Source: Ascaphus truei
Taxonomy: Eukaryota; Chordata; Amphibia; Anura; Ascaphidae
Direction of reading: 5' to 3'
Length of the DNA: 64,000 nucleotides
Assembly: GCA_036426205.1 (NCBI GenBank)
Contig: CM071568.1
Coordinates: forward strand, 119,108,245-119,172,244
A program made the translations under genes and the position numbers. Below the pieces are notes generated by a model that did no database searches, was not told the origin of the DNA, and was given only the letters and a program-made list of their open reading frames with translations. Positions 9,706-20,990 of this stretch are shown here, piece by piece (the stretch's first letter is position 1; each line of letters opens with the position of its first letter).

Positions 9706-10580
9706 AGTTGGTATGGAAATGATTGTAGGAAGTGTGGAATGGGACTCATTTATATATACTTTTCATGGCCATTAGCAGATCTCCCAGCCTGGTACCTGAG
9801 GTGTGCTTCTTTTTCAGCACAGTCATGTCTCCCTCATTTATTTGGAGGGAAGTTTGGGGGGATATATATAAAACTGTAGACAATTGGAGACTTTACTACA
9901 TTTGAAAATCTCTCTCCTCTAATTATCTAGTTATGACATTGTCACATTAACCTAATTTAATGGATCAATAAATATTTAATGGCCTTTTGAGGATCCATCC
10001 CTTTGACAGCACAAAAGTACCAAGTCAATCTTCTAAGCTGCACAGCTCCAGTTTTGAAGATGGGGAAAGAGGGAGCATGGTGGATAGTGAGAGAAAGAAA
10101 GTTAAAGAGGTAGAGGGCTATAATGAGGGAAACATTTTAGGCTGGACTACGAATTAGAAATTTGCATAAAAGAGCGAAGATAAACGCCAGATAAGCTCAG
10201 GAGTAGAGTAGATACAGATGTAGCAAAAGTTATTGTACTCACTGTTGCATTATTTATTTATTTATAAAATGTTTTACCAGAAAGTAATACATTAAGTCAT
10301 TAGCCTGGCCTCCTTTCCATCCCTGGCTGATTCAAGACAATGGTCCATTGTATATGCCACACAATAACACTCTATTGGGAGAAGCGGTCATTGTCTTGAG
10401 GCAGCCAAGTACAAAAACAGGTAGCATACCAACAGGTGTAATAATGTCTACTACATCTGTACATATTTAAAACCAGAGACAGAAAATGAAACACAGACAG
10501 AGCTCAGTGCACATCCAGTGAAACTTATACATGGTACAGTGCCTAAATATATATGTATAGATAACTATTAAATAAAATGG
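9706..10580. other. No gene; short LINE-tail-like segment
   Basis: AT-rich. At about 10247-10297 a minus-strand segment (TTATTTATTTATAAAATGTT, then TTACCAGAAAGTAATACATT) resembles the 3' tail of the LINE family seen at 16606-16833, 27657-27808 and 39020-39690. Nothing else recognised. Confidence 0.5.
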
Positions 10581-10584
10581 TCTT

Positions 10585-11165
10585 TTAGTTTAACATTTGG
10601 CCAAAGTGTTGTAAGCCCTTGAGCCACTACACGGCAAACCACATCTCAAGGGTACCTAACACTAATATAAATTCTTAATAACCTGTGCATTACCAGGAAG
10701 AATGATTTATAATAAATCTGTTAAAATTAGTTGCATAGTTCTAAGTCTGATTGAAGCTCTTATTAATCTGTACATTACCAGGAAAAGCACTCTTTATTAG
10801 ATTTGTCACAATCAAACTGCAAGCAAGCAAGTTCCCCTGAGAGTGGGAGATGCAATGGTGTGAGCTTTTAACCATTTAAATGTGGGAGGGGGTGAGCTTC
10901 AACTAGGTAGGTTGTTGCCACCCTCCAATCAGCTAAGAAGAGCAGTACAGTAGCTCACTATTTGTTGCCTTGTGTAGAAGAATTTGCAGAAAGTTTCAGT
11001 CTCCAGTCCACCTCTAATCCAACTACTATCTAAGTACATATCCACTTCAAACGACCACTTCAAATGCAAATTGCTCTGTAGCACTCCTCTGTGACACTTA
11101 TATGCTTATATATATGTTGTGGTTATTTTGGGGGTTCAATATGAGCTTGTAGGTGTCCTGTATGT
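10585..11165 (+). repeat. TTTGGCCAAAG-family dispersed repeat, copy 1
   Basis: Contains AACATTTGGCCAAAGTG near 10590 and ends with GCACTCCTCTGTGACACTTA and TTTTGGGGGTTCAATATGAG. Both ends are shared with the copies at 16441-17290, 33790-34115 and 49850-50459. The family has long inverted ends around a CTTTGGCCAAAG palindrome. TTAACCC before TTTGGCC recalls piggyBac ends, but the homology continues outside the TTAA, so I do not assign a superfamily. Confidence 0.6.
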
Positions 11166-12380
11166 TTTACATCTGTACATAGCAAGAACATTGAAAAGAG
11201 ATAAAAGAAGGGGCAAATTAGTGAAAAGTCTTGAAAGAATTGAGGATAATTATGTAGGTGATGCAGATATAATGAGAAAAAGTTTTAAAAGGAGAGAGAC
11301 AGAGACAGTGGTATAATTTTAGCAACAATGTCTTTTATTAAGTAAATTGTAAGTTACAGTGCTTTAGACCAACAAAAACTAAAAAGAACTCCATATATAA
11401 AGTGTATATGTCTCAATCCCAATGGCCTAAAATACCAGTAAAGTTGTCATGGTGCTACAGTACCTGGGATCATCTAAGTACAGTGAAGCATAGCGTTACC
11501 TTAGAAAAAGGAAACATAGCAATCCCGTAAAATTTAGTACTCCGGGATAGTATAAATAGAATGTTTTATGGACATACTGTAAAACATATAAAACAAGGAA
11601 AAATAATAGAATATGGACCACTCTAACTAAAAAACAACCTAACACAACACTCTAAATAAATAACAATATACAATATACAGTAACCTCAAAATAATAAATG
11701 ACAAAGAGAACAAAGGCACACAGAAAAATAATACAGAACTACCCCCAAAAATCTCAATGTGCAAATATGGTCAAATAAAATCAAGGATCTACAGGAGAGC
11801 AGCTAATCATTATATAGCAGCAAATGCATATACACATCATCAATAAAGATCCACACTACAAAGGTATATTTAAAAGGAGCTTAAAAATTCAAATCTACAC
11901 AGGCAGACTACAATATACTAAGCTGTATGATAAACTATATAGAGAGACTCATAAAGAGAAAATTTACGTAGTAATGCATATGGAAATACTGTATATAGAA
12001 ATGAATATCACCCCTTGGCATTGATCAGGAACAGAGAGTCAAACAGTTCGTTACAGGTTGCGGTGTGAATAGAAGGTATTATGAAGAAAAAGTCTCAAGG
12101 TACAGTAGCTGCTGTCCATGTTTCAGCGGTGGATTAGAAGCATTAGTTTGCCATCTTGTTTCGACCCAAATCTGATGCAAAGAGAATCGCACGTCACCAC
12201 CACATGTTACACCCAATGAGCATTTTGTAAGAATTACTTCTTCAGGGACATGACATGTACAGCAAAGGGATACCTTACGTAGTAATACCATTGGTGCACG
12301 TGATTTAAAGTTATGGAGAAACAATAGGATAACAGTAGCACTGTTTTTAAGTAAAAACCTTTCTTGCTTTAGCCATTGTA
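11166..12380. other. No gene seen
   Basis: AT-rich. Short frames at 11119-11316 (+), 11824-12024 (+) and 12079-12384 (-) show no recognisable domain. The last few hundred bases lead into a PLE-terminus-like motif at 12387. Confidence 0.4.
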
Positions 12381-12386
12381 ACACAG

Positions 12387-12424
12387 CTGGAAGAAGAGAT
12401 CAGTGTATCTCGAAAGTTTGCACA
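12387..12424 (+). ncRNA. Degenerate hammerhead-like motif of a PLE terminus
   Basis: Reads CTGGAAGAA, stem II GAGAT/ATCTC, then GAAAGTTTGC. It is the same type as the better copy at 53442-53478 (CTGAAGAA, GAGAG/CTCTC, GAAAGCTTG). Here the core has an extra G and the stem III palindrome AGCT reads AGTT. Stem II pairing is kept despite a different sequence. Probably inactive. Confidence 0.45.
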
Positions 12425-12480
12425 AATAAAAGCATTTTGTTAGCCACAAAATGGTATCGTCTATTCATTTTTGTTATAAA

Positions 12481-12846
12481 CAGCTGCAGCGGCCGTTATT
12501 CAAACAAATCACGGCGCAGATTTTGTGTGCTCTGCTGTACTCCACGCAGCATGAACGCGGCCAATCGCCCCAGGCACCCGCACTTATCGCGATCGCTTTG
12601 TTGAATTTTATGGATTCTGTTTCTTTGGGTGCAATGAGATTAATGAATTGCAATGTGTACAGTACTGTGCTACTGTGCTACGGTGTCAATTTAAGGTGTT
12701 TAAAAAACAGAACTCTAAAATGCCATTTTCTGCACTTGCTGCACTTGCGTCTTAAGGCGGTAAGGTTGGAAGATGTCCCGCATCATGACATCAGTATTCC
12801 GATATACACAACGCATGATTTGTTTGAATAACGGCCGCTGCAGCTG
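12481..12846. mobile_element. 366-bp GC-rich MITE with perfect 31-bp TIRs
   Basis: The two ends are perfect 31-bp inverted repeats beginning CAGCTGCAGCGGCCGTTATT. TAAA flanks both sides (12477-12480 and 12847-12850). The interior is CpG-rich, unlike the surrounding AT-rich DNA. The 126-codon frame across it is not a convincing gene. Similar ends occur at 1-204 and 63556-63913. No transposase is visible, so it would depend on a partner. Confidence 0.85.
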
Positions 12847-13049
12847 TAAAGCAATGGAAACCAATTTTTTCATTTAGGCCCTTTGGAGAGACAGTATCAA
12901 GAGAAACTATCCAATGGCTCACTGTTTGTAGCAGATTTCTATCATAATTTCAACCCCTAATGCCTAATTGCCTAAAATGTCAATGCCAAGCGTTTTGAGA
13001 ATAGACTTAATGCTACCTGTACCATGGTGAATAAGGAAGTGTTATGCTA

Positions 13050-14400
13050 CTGAAGTAATCATTTTACCTTTAATTGTGTCGGTTTTAGCATTTTGATGTT
13101 AGCTTTGTGTTCTAATATCCTCATGCAGACGTCTGGTACTCTTATCTATATATGGTACAACAAATGACATGGCCATGTTAGACTGTAAATAACATTAGCA
13201 ATTTATATACGGTATGTCAACATCTTATAATTCTGACTATTAGAGATATTATTAAATGTTTTTGTCGAATGCATACTGTATATTGTATCTACACAACTTA
13301 CAAGAACCACAAGGAAATTTACGTTTAATGTCAGTGTTACCTCATAATAACTTTTAACTAACACGTTGTTAATATTTTTAGGGCGCCTCACTGTCATATT
13401 TACCTTGTTACCAATTTTTTATTTTAAATCTTCATTTGTCATGAGAACATGCCAATGTTTTTGCATAATATAATATATGTTGTTCCAATTTGAACTGAAA
13501 GACCTAATAAATCTTACTGTTTGTGTCTGGTCTTTATATCTAGTTTTTTGTGGTGAGTAGACAATTATGTTTTGTCTCATATAAATCAGTTATTGATAAA
13601 ATGGGCATATTTCCACGTTCTCTAAATTCTCTGTTAATTCTTTGTCTCTTTGAAGAAAGATCTTATCAATAAAGCAATTTCTATGAACTCGCAGAAATTG
13701 TCCTAAGGGGATATTCATAACTTGATGTTTAGGATTATGGCTTGTTGCATACAATAAACTATTTGTAGCAGTTTCTTTATATTACAAATTAGTATCTAGC
13801 ACTTCCTCTGCATTGAGAGATATTTTTAAATCAAGAAATTCTATACTGGTATCTGATATATTGTATTTCAAATGCATATAAGGATTATTCATATTTAGTA
13901 TCCAAATAAATTCTTCAAATGTTTCCGTGGTGTCATCCCATAGAAACAGGACGTCATCAATGGAGCGAATCCATAGTAACACATGCTTTGCATACTGTAG
14001 TTACTCAAACCTGGACAAAACACCAAGTCATTTTCCCACTAGCCTAAAAATAGGTCGGCGTAGGATGGCGTGCATACAGCACCCCTAACCATTTATCTTA
14101 ACTGTAGATAGAAGTTATTAGAGAAAGTGAAATAGTTATGGGATTATATGAACTTCAGAAACTGAATAATGAAGTCATTAAATATTTGATCAGTGCCCAT
14201 AGTACCCCAAAAATATTCCACTGCCCAAATGTCATCATTATTATTAATTATAGTGATTCCACATGCAAAGTAACTAGAAAGGTAACATTTTCAATAGAGA
14301 TCATTGAGTCATGCCAATGCATCAGTAGTGTCCTTGATGTTGATGTTGGTAATGTTTCTAAATAAGGTTGAAGAATGCTGTCTATAAATTGGCAAAATTG
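13050..14400 (-). pseudogene. Decayed Penelope-like element reverse transcriptase
   Basis: PLEs carry a telomerase-related RT and, usually, a GIY-YIG endonuclease. On the minus strand several frames match the PLE RT seen at 59280-60113. These are a DTTDALA-like block near 14340, SHNYFTFSNNFYLQL near 14120-14150, a CTPSYADLFLG block near 14055, then RSIDDVLFLW (the YxDD box with the first residue changed) and SDTSIEFLDLKISL in 13782-13982. Weak homology continues to about 13050, where the GIY-YIG part should be. Many stops and frameshifts. Confidence 0.75.
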
Positions 14401-14439
14401 CTCACAAATTTTGAATACCAGATATTCAGGAGTGCCCCT

Positions 14440-15620
14440 TTTTATGGGATTGCTATTTTTCCTTTTTCTAAGGTAACGCTATTCTTCAAGGTACTATATA
14501 AAGCGGAGAAGCCGGAAATCCAGATAAGATAAAACTGCGATAACAAGAATAATGGCCTGGATTTGATTGTTATTAGCTTTAGGGAGCCAGAGGAGAGGGA
14601 AGATCCCAGCAGTGATGCAGAGAGAGAAACAGAAAAATGTATCATAAGGGATACTATGACAGGAGAAGCTGAGGGAGGAGTCAAATCTAACACCCAAGCA
14701 GGTCATGGCAGGATGGATAGTAGTGTTATCAACAGTGATAGAAGAGGTGTCATTATGATTAAGTGGGAGTGTGATGAGCTGGACATAATGTACGGTACAG
14801 AATTATATTTTTGGTACCAAATTGTAATCCAGGATAAAATTGCAGGGAGACAGTCTGAGATTTAGAAGTGTATATCAGGTATACTGTAAGTGCCAATGCA
14901 TATTGACAAAACTGTTCTTGAGAATGGGTGTGACTTTAGTACTGTATGTTTGAAGGTGGAAAGGCATGTGAGCAGAGTTAAGTGATGTATTGAGTGATTA
15001 GGTTGGCCCAAAAAAGTATGAAACTGTTGATGAGACGTGAGACAATTTAATCAAGAGGACGTGTGAGAGAGAAGGAAAGCACTTGGCGCAATTGAGTTAA
15101 ATGGGTATTGAATTTACTAGCAAAATCTTGAGACAAAGTAGAGGAAGACAAATATGTTGCAGATGCGGGTCAGAGATGCAAGTAAAAGAGAGAGCATAGG
15201 CAAAGTTTAACAGATTTGTTATGATTGGTTTAAATGGAAAAGTCCAGTACTTTTGTTTGTCTTACACAAGAGCAGTGCTGATATTAGATATGATAGGCTA
15301 AATCTATAGTGCAGCATATCCTCAAAACTAGGAGATTTCCTATAGGCATATTCAGAGGAACAAATGCTGGAGTTAAAAAAAATCTTGTTCTTGTTAAGTT
15401 AAGGATGGGGTTAGAAATATATAGTATTGCTCCATTGCAGCAAAGCATGTTATCCAGAAATCCAGGAAGAATAGAGTCAAAAGTATTGGCTAGATTTGTG
15501 AGATCAGAAGAAGGACTTAGAAAAGATAAGTAAAAATTCAATGTGGTTTGGAAAACTGTGTGGTCCATGGAATGTAGGGAGGAGCTATAGGATATGTAGC
15601 AGCAGCGTTGTTATAGATTG
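14440..15620 (-). pseudogene. Decayed L2-like non-LTR LINE fragment
   Basis: A minus-strand segment with LINE RT features. The frame 14494-14706 reads TCLGVRFDSSLSFSCHS, close to the LGV-x-FDSSLSF block after the RT palm of L2/CR1-type LINEs. YLDFRLLRF in the same frame resembles the SRLDYCNALL block. Upstream, 15284-15568 reads SSDLTNLANTFDSILPGFLD, like the segment between endonuclease and RT in these elements. No catalytic box is intact. Clade assignment is tentative. Confidence 0.55.
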
Positions 15621-16030
15621 GAAAGGAAATAAGTTGATGGTCAGACACTTAAAATGACCACACTTCCAAATAAACACAATTAAGAATGAACGTACATTCA
15701 CCACATTGCATATGGTTTCCCCTGTACTTGTTTCTAAATATACATGTTAACTCACAAATATCAAATTGAATAACACCAGTTATGTTATCTCTTTAACCAT
15801 TGTTTAAAATATTAACATATTGATATTAACAGGTAGAATCTCAAAGTTTTAAGGGAACAGTGGATTGAGTCCAATATGTGGGAAAGAATATAACAAGAAA
15901 AACAAATGGTGCAATATCGTTATATTAGGCATGCGGTCTGTGAATTCATCTGAAGTGTTTGCTTACATGTAGTCACATGAATTCACAGAGATTCTACCCC
16001 CTAATATCAGTACGTTTTTTTTATAGTAGT
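15621..16030. other. No gene seen
   Basis: AT-rich sequence with no recognisable coding or repeat structure. Confidence 0.4.
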
Positions 16031-16034
16031 AATA

Positions 16035-16430
16035 CAGTGGTGTGAATAAGAAAGTACACCTCTTTGAATTCAATGGTTTTACATATCAGGACATAATAAC
16101 AATCATCTGTTCCTTAGCAGGTCTTAAAATTAGGTAAATACAACCTCAGATGAACAACAGCAGATGACATATTACACCGTATCATGATTTATTTAACAAA
16201 AATAAAGCCAAAATGGAGAAGCCATGTGTGAAAAACTAAGTATCCCTTATGATTCAATAGCTTGTAGAACTACCTTTAGCGACACAGTGTAATATGTCAT
16301 GTGTTGTTGTTCATCTGAGGTTGTATATACCTAATTTTAAGACCTGCTAAGGAACAGATGATTATTATTATGTCCTGATATGTAAAAGCATAGAATTCAA
16401 AGAGGGTGTACTTTCTTTTTCACACCACTG
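16035..16430. mobile_element. 396-bp Tc1/mariner-type MITE with long inverted arms
   Basis: Starts CAGTGGTGTGAATAAGAAAG and ends with the inverted counterpart, flanked by TA on both sides (16033-16034, 16431-16432). The arms are about 145 bp each and nearly identical; the loop is about 100 bp. TA target, CAGTGGTGTGAA-type ends and lack of coding fit a non-autonomous Tc1/mariner element. Confidence 0.9.
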
Positions 16431-16440
16431 TATATGTGTT

Positions 16441-17290
16441 AAAAGGAGTGCTTTTGAGCGTGACCAAATGTACAGTATACAAAAGACAAAAATACCCAAT
16501 GCTACATCCAATGTGACAAACTATACAGTTAAATACTGTAATGATAGTATCCTCATGAATAAGTGTCATTTAGTTAAACCCTTTGGCCAAAGCGATAAGG
16601 CTGTGCCACATTTTAATCTGGTCTGTAACAGTTTCATACGCCCATAATATATATTATCTTTAACTGTGCACGCAATGTCTTGTATATAATGTATACCCTG
16701 CTCATTTATGTAACTGTATTTGTAAACATGTATTTGTCATCATAACTCTGTGCCCAGGACATACTTGAAAACGAGAGGTAACTCTCAATGTATTACTTCC
16801 TGGTAAAATATTTTATAAATAAATAAATATAAGCCTGCTGCCACTTCATGGCATGACCAGTATATAGGTCCTAACACTACCTGTGTATATTCTCATTTAC
16901 CTTTGCAGTGGAGGGAGAATGGCCTCAGTGTACTTCTCAGGTACATGGAAAAACCTGCTACTTAAAAAGTCAGGAGAGGTAAGCTTAAATCCTGGAAGGA
17001 GGTGCCACCAACCTCCAACCAACTTATACCAGTTGAAAATTTCCATTCTTGAACACACAATCCCAAATCCCACCACATCATATATATTTGTGTCAAAAGG
17101 AGTGCTACTGAGCGTGGCCAAATGTACACAACCATACGTGAAGTGGCTGCTGGCTTAAACGCTTTGGCCAAAGGGTTTAACTAAATTACCCTTATTCATG
17201 AGAATACTAACATTGAAGGTTGTAACTATGTATTTTGTCACATTGGACATTGTCATGTAGCATTGGGTATCCTTGACACAAGTTAAGCTT
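16441..17290. repeat. TTTGGCCAAAG-family repeat, copy 2, with LINE insertion
   Basis: Inverted outer parts: AAACCCTTTGGCCAAAGCG near 16575-16595 and CGCTTTGGCCAAAGGGTTTA near 17160-17180. These are flanked by mirrored sequence (CCAATGTGACA... on the left, ...TGTCACATTGG on the right). A LINE 3' end (16606-16833) interrupts it. The interior around 16850-17100 has splice-like and open-frame stretches but no known product. Confidence 0.65.
16606..16833 (+). mobile_element. LINE 3' end nested in the TTTGGCCAAAG repeat
   Basis: About 228 bp matching the 3' end of the LINE at 39020-39690: ACATTTTAATCTGGTCTGTA, then ACTCTGTGCCCAGGACATAC, then CTCAATGTATTACTTCCTGG, ending in ATAAATAAATAAAT. ATAAGGCTG before and ATAAGCCTG after it look like a 9-bp target duplication. 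A 5'-truncated retrotransposed copy. Confidence 0.8.
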
Positions 17291-18830
17291 GTATAGGTAC
17301 TTTCCTATCTTTAGCTCAACTGGAATATTTCTTCTGGCTATCTACTTAGGTAGGATTTGCAAGCACTTGTATAATATACTGTACATGGTTAATATGGCAT
17401 GTCATTTTGCCGGCCTTCCCCGTAATTCACTTTTGTCAATTTCTCTGTATCAGATTTATGTCTGTATATTATACAGACCATTAGATGGCTTTGCAGGCAT
17501 TTGTATTCACACATATCCTAACAGTACTTTACTACACAGGTTTAAAAAGGCTTATGATACTGCCATCCGTATCTCTTTCAGGTTACACCATTCTATCTCT
17601 TATATTGGTTACTGATCCTTAATGCAAAGTTAAACAATCGGCCTCCCCTTTAAGATATTAATATCTTGTACAATTATTTTATTATTGATTATTAAATGTT
17701 ATGCTTTTATATCTTTATTTTTCCCACTCAGAAATAAGGTTTACGTTTATAGACTGCCTTGTACTAACATGCTAATTTACTTTAAGTGTGCACACAATGA
17801 AGAGGTATCTTAGGATCTCTGTCTCTAGTTATTGAAGTGTGTACTAGTCTATTTTTCCGATCGTTAAAAACTGATTGCAACATCTGGTTGGTTAACGAAC
17901 TGAAATGAGACAGTTAAAAATCCAAATAAATAGTTAAAAAAACAAACAAAAAAAACAGTGCATCTGTCAGTATGTAATAGTACTAGCCCTAAGCTGACTT
18001 GAACTTCCTGCTCCAAGTTTAAACCTCTTTACAACATGATGTTCTTTGTCTAGGCAGGGGATCCTTCTGCAGTGGGATTGTGAGTAGGATTTAGTGTCAT
18101 TGTCCTTTAGTTTATTTTTGCAGTCAGTAGTAGGCATATCAGCAGCACCATCCTTCACTGATTTCACTTTATCAACAGCAACACTACCACATTCACCTCA
18201 ACTCCAACAAAAACTATACCCAACTCTTCTTGCCCCTGCTCGTTTACAGTACTTACCAAATGTGTCTTAAAATGACTAAAACTGGCATTAGACATGTTAA
18301 CATGTTACACATGCTAACTAGACTATGTTTGCTAGTCTAGATTGGACAGACTCCGATAATCAGTTGCTACTGCTATCGCTTTGCAGTACAGTTCTCCTCC
18401 CCAACCGATGCACCAAGTACTTCCACCAGTCACTCCACTAGTTTGTATTAATCATTGTATGTAAATTATACAACTAGTAGTAAACATTTTTTATATATAT
18501 TATAGATAAAGCAAAAAATCTATGCAGGTGATGTAATCCATCAATAATCTAATGCAGACAGTGTAAAGTAGTAATTAAATTAATAACACAATTTTTATGT
18601 GATTTCTTATTATAAATTATGCTCTTGCTAATGGTACAGTTAGACTAATGGGAAATTACTTATTGGGGTATAGTGTGTGGACACTGGACAGTGGTGTTAT
18701 AATAGTAACAAGCATTTATTTAACAGTATTACCAAACTATATAACTACTTACTAGTTGCTAGCTACTGTAACTGTGGTACATTATATACACAGACAAAAA
18801 ATCTCCACCCATCTCAGTCTCTATTTATAT
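17291..18830. other. No gene seen
   Basis: AT-rich. The 108-codon plus frame at 17289-17615 and the minus frame at 17967-18167 match nothing I recognise. Confidence 0.4.
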
Positions 18831-19710
18831 CTTCTAGTAATACATAGCTACATAGTAGATGAGGTTGAAAAAAGACATGCATCCTTCAAATTCAACCTAC
18901 AGTATGCTCAATTTAGACAACAGATGATATATCCTATATCCGTAGTTACAGTATATTGATCCAGAGGAAGGCAAATAAAAAACCCCAGTGAAATATCATC
19001 CAATGATATCTCTTAAGGGGAAAAATAAATTCCTTCCTGACTCCAAGAATTTGCAATCAGATTACACCCTAGATCAGCATCCTTCCCATGTTTACTTATT
19101 TTCTATATCCCTTATTTGTCCTTTTTAAAAAGATGTCCATCCTTTTTTAGAACAAATCTATTGTATCTGCCATCACTGTCTCCATGGGTAATGAATTCCA
19201 CATGTTAACTGTCCTTACTTTAAAGAACCCTTTCCTCCAACCTTAAGGGATGACCCTGTATCCTTTGTACTGCACTTGAGATGAATAGTTATTTTGAAAG
19301 CTCCTTGTACTGTCCTCGAATATATTTGTTTATAGGTATTATATCCCCTCTTAGATGCCTCTTTTCTAATGTAAATAAATTAAATTTAGCTAGCCCCTCC
19401 TTATAAGTTAGATTGTCCATCCCCTTTAGTAATTGGTGGCTCTTCTCTGCACTCTCCCTAGTTCCATAATGTCTTTTCTAAGGAGTGTTGCCCAAAATTG
19501 TACTCCCTATTCAAAGTGTGGTCTTACTAATGCTTTAAAAAGGGGCATAATTATGTTTACTTCCCTTCCATCCATTGCACATTTAATGCAAGATAAGATC
19601 TTGTTTGCCTATGCCGCTACTGGATGACTTTGGATACTATTGCTAAGCCTACTGTTTACAAGCACTCCTAAATCCTTCTCAATCAAGAATTCCCCTAATT
19701 TATCTCCATT

Positions 19711-19989
19711 TCATTTGTAAGTCGCCAGTTTTTTCTTGTTTCCAAAATGCACAACCTTACGTGTATTTTTATTTAATATTATCTTCCATTTACCTGCCCA
19801 AGTTTCCAGTCTCTCCAAGTCCTTCTGGAGAGAAATTACATCCTGCTCTGCTTCTACTACATTACACAATTTAGTGTCACCAGCAAAGATGGTGACTTTG
19901 CTCTCTATGCCAACCTCAAGGTCATTTACCTGTATAAACAAGTTAAAAAGCAGGGGTCTTACTACCGATCCCTGAGGTAGTCCACTCAC
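19711..19989 (-). pseudogene. CR1 reverse transcriptase palm, FADD box mutated
   Basis: The 92-residue frame has SGLPQGSVVRPLLFNLFI (the QGS block of RT motif 4) and VTIFAGDTKLCNVV. In the family the latter reads F/YADD, and the catalytic DD is here GD, so the enzyme could not work. QKDLERLETWAGKWKIILN and KKVVHFG-type blocks follow as expected of CR1. The frame ends upstream at stops; the rest of the RT lies in other frames to about 20512. Confidence 0.85.
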
Positions 19990-20512
19990 GACCTTAGCCC
20001 AACCTGAAAAAGTTCCATTTATAACAAATCACTGTCGTCTATCCTTCAACCAGTTTTCAATCCAGGTGCATATATTTTCACTGAGTCCAATTTGCATATT
20101 TTGTACACTAACCTCTTGTGTGGAACCGTATCAAAAGCCATTACAAAAGCTAAGTAGACCACATCACTGTATTACCTTGCTCTAAATTCCTACTTACCTC
20201 CTCAAAGAAACAAATAAGGTTAGTTTGGCATGATCTATCCTTCATAAATCCATGCTGACTTACTAATAATGTTGTTTTCCATTAGGTATTCCTGAATATT
20301 ATCCCGTATTAAACCTTCAAATATCTTCTCCACTATTGAAGTCAGGCTTATAGATTTATGAAGGGATTTATGAAGGGATTTATGAAGGGAAGTTTTTCCC
20401 CGGTTGTGGTCTAGCTCCCTTTTTAAATATAGGAACCACCAATCTTGTGGTACTGAGCCTGTGGAAATGGAGTCCTTGAATATTAAATGGAATGGTTTGG
20501 TTATTACTGAAC

Positions 20513-20968
20513 TTAACTTCTTAAGAACTTCTTATATACTTTAATTTTATCAAGCCGCCTATGAACGTCTTTCTCAGTTAACCAATTGTTCGGAAATATA
20601 AAGGTTGTGGCTTCCTCCTGTGGAACAACTATTGAAATTGATTCATCCCTGTTAAACACAGAGGCAAAGAATCTTCTTTTTACGTATCTCCAATAATCTG
20701 CCTGCCCATCCCACACTGAAAGGGTCCTATATTTTCTTTTCTCATTTTTTTTGTTATTGAGGTACTTAAAGAACTTTTTAGGGTTGATCTTACTTTCTAT
20801 TGCAATCCTTTTTTCATTATCCAGTTTTGCTAATTTGATTGTTCTATTGCAATTTTTGTTACATTCCTCATAATTCTGATATGATGCCTCCATCCCTTCT
20901 GACTTAAAGAATCTAAACGCCTGCCTCTTCTTTTTCATATCCTCCCCTACCTGTTTATTTATGCACAT
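20513..20968 (-). pseudogene. CR1 pre-RT region
   Basis: A 151-residue frame matching the linker between endonuclease and RT in CR1 LINEs. It is basic (KKKRQAFRFFKSEG, NCNRTIKLAKLDNEKRIA) and includes KINPKKFFKYLNNKK, a conserved block in these proteins, then a region leading to LTEKDVHRRLDKIKVYK before the RT fingers. Functional residues of the RT itself are not in this frame. Confidence 0.8.
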
Positions 20969-20990
20969 TGGTTTATGTTTGTTACAATAT

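Larger units (their letters stand above)
18838..20990 (-). mobile_element. CR1-type LINE, 5'-truncated
   Basis: A minus-strand non-LTR retrotransposon. Its 3' end, read on the plus strand, begins near CATAGCTACATAGTAGATGA followed by GGTTGAAAAAAGACATGCAT, a 3' UTR sequence common in frog CR1 elements. Going upstream come the RT C-terminus and palm (19711-19989), a broken stretch with YxDH-like and Trp-rich blocks (19990-20512), and the pre-RT region (20513-20968). A 13-bp unit (TTTATGAAGGGAT) is repeated three times near 20355-20392. Endonuclease is absent. Confidence 0.85.

Noticed and set aside
12451..12831. 126-codon plus frame
   Set aside because: It spans the whole 366-bp MITE including both TIRs; no transposase motif.
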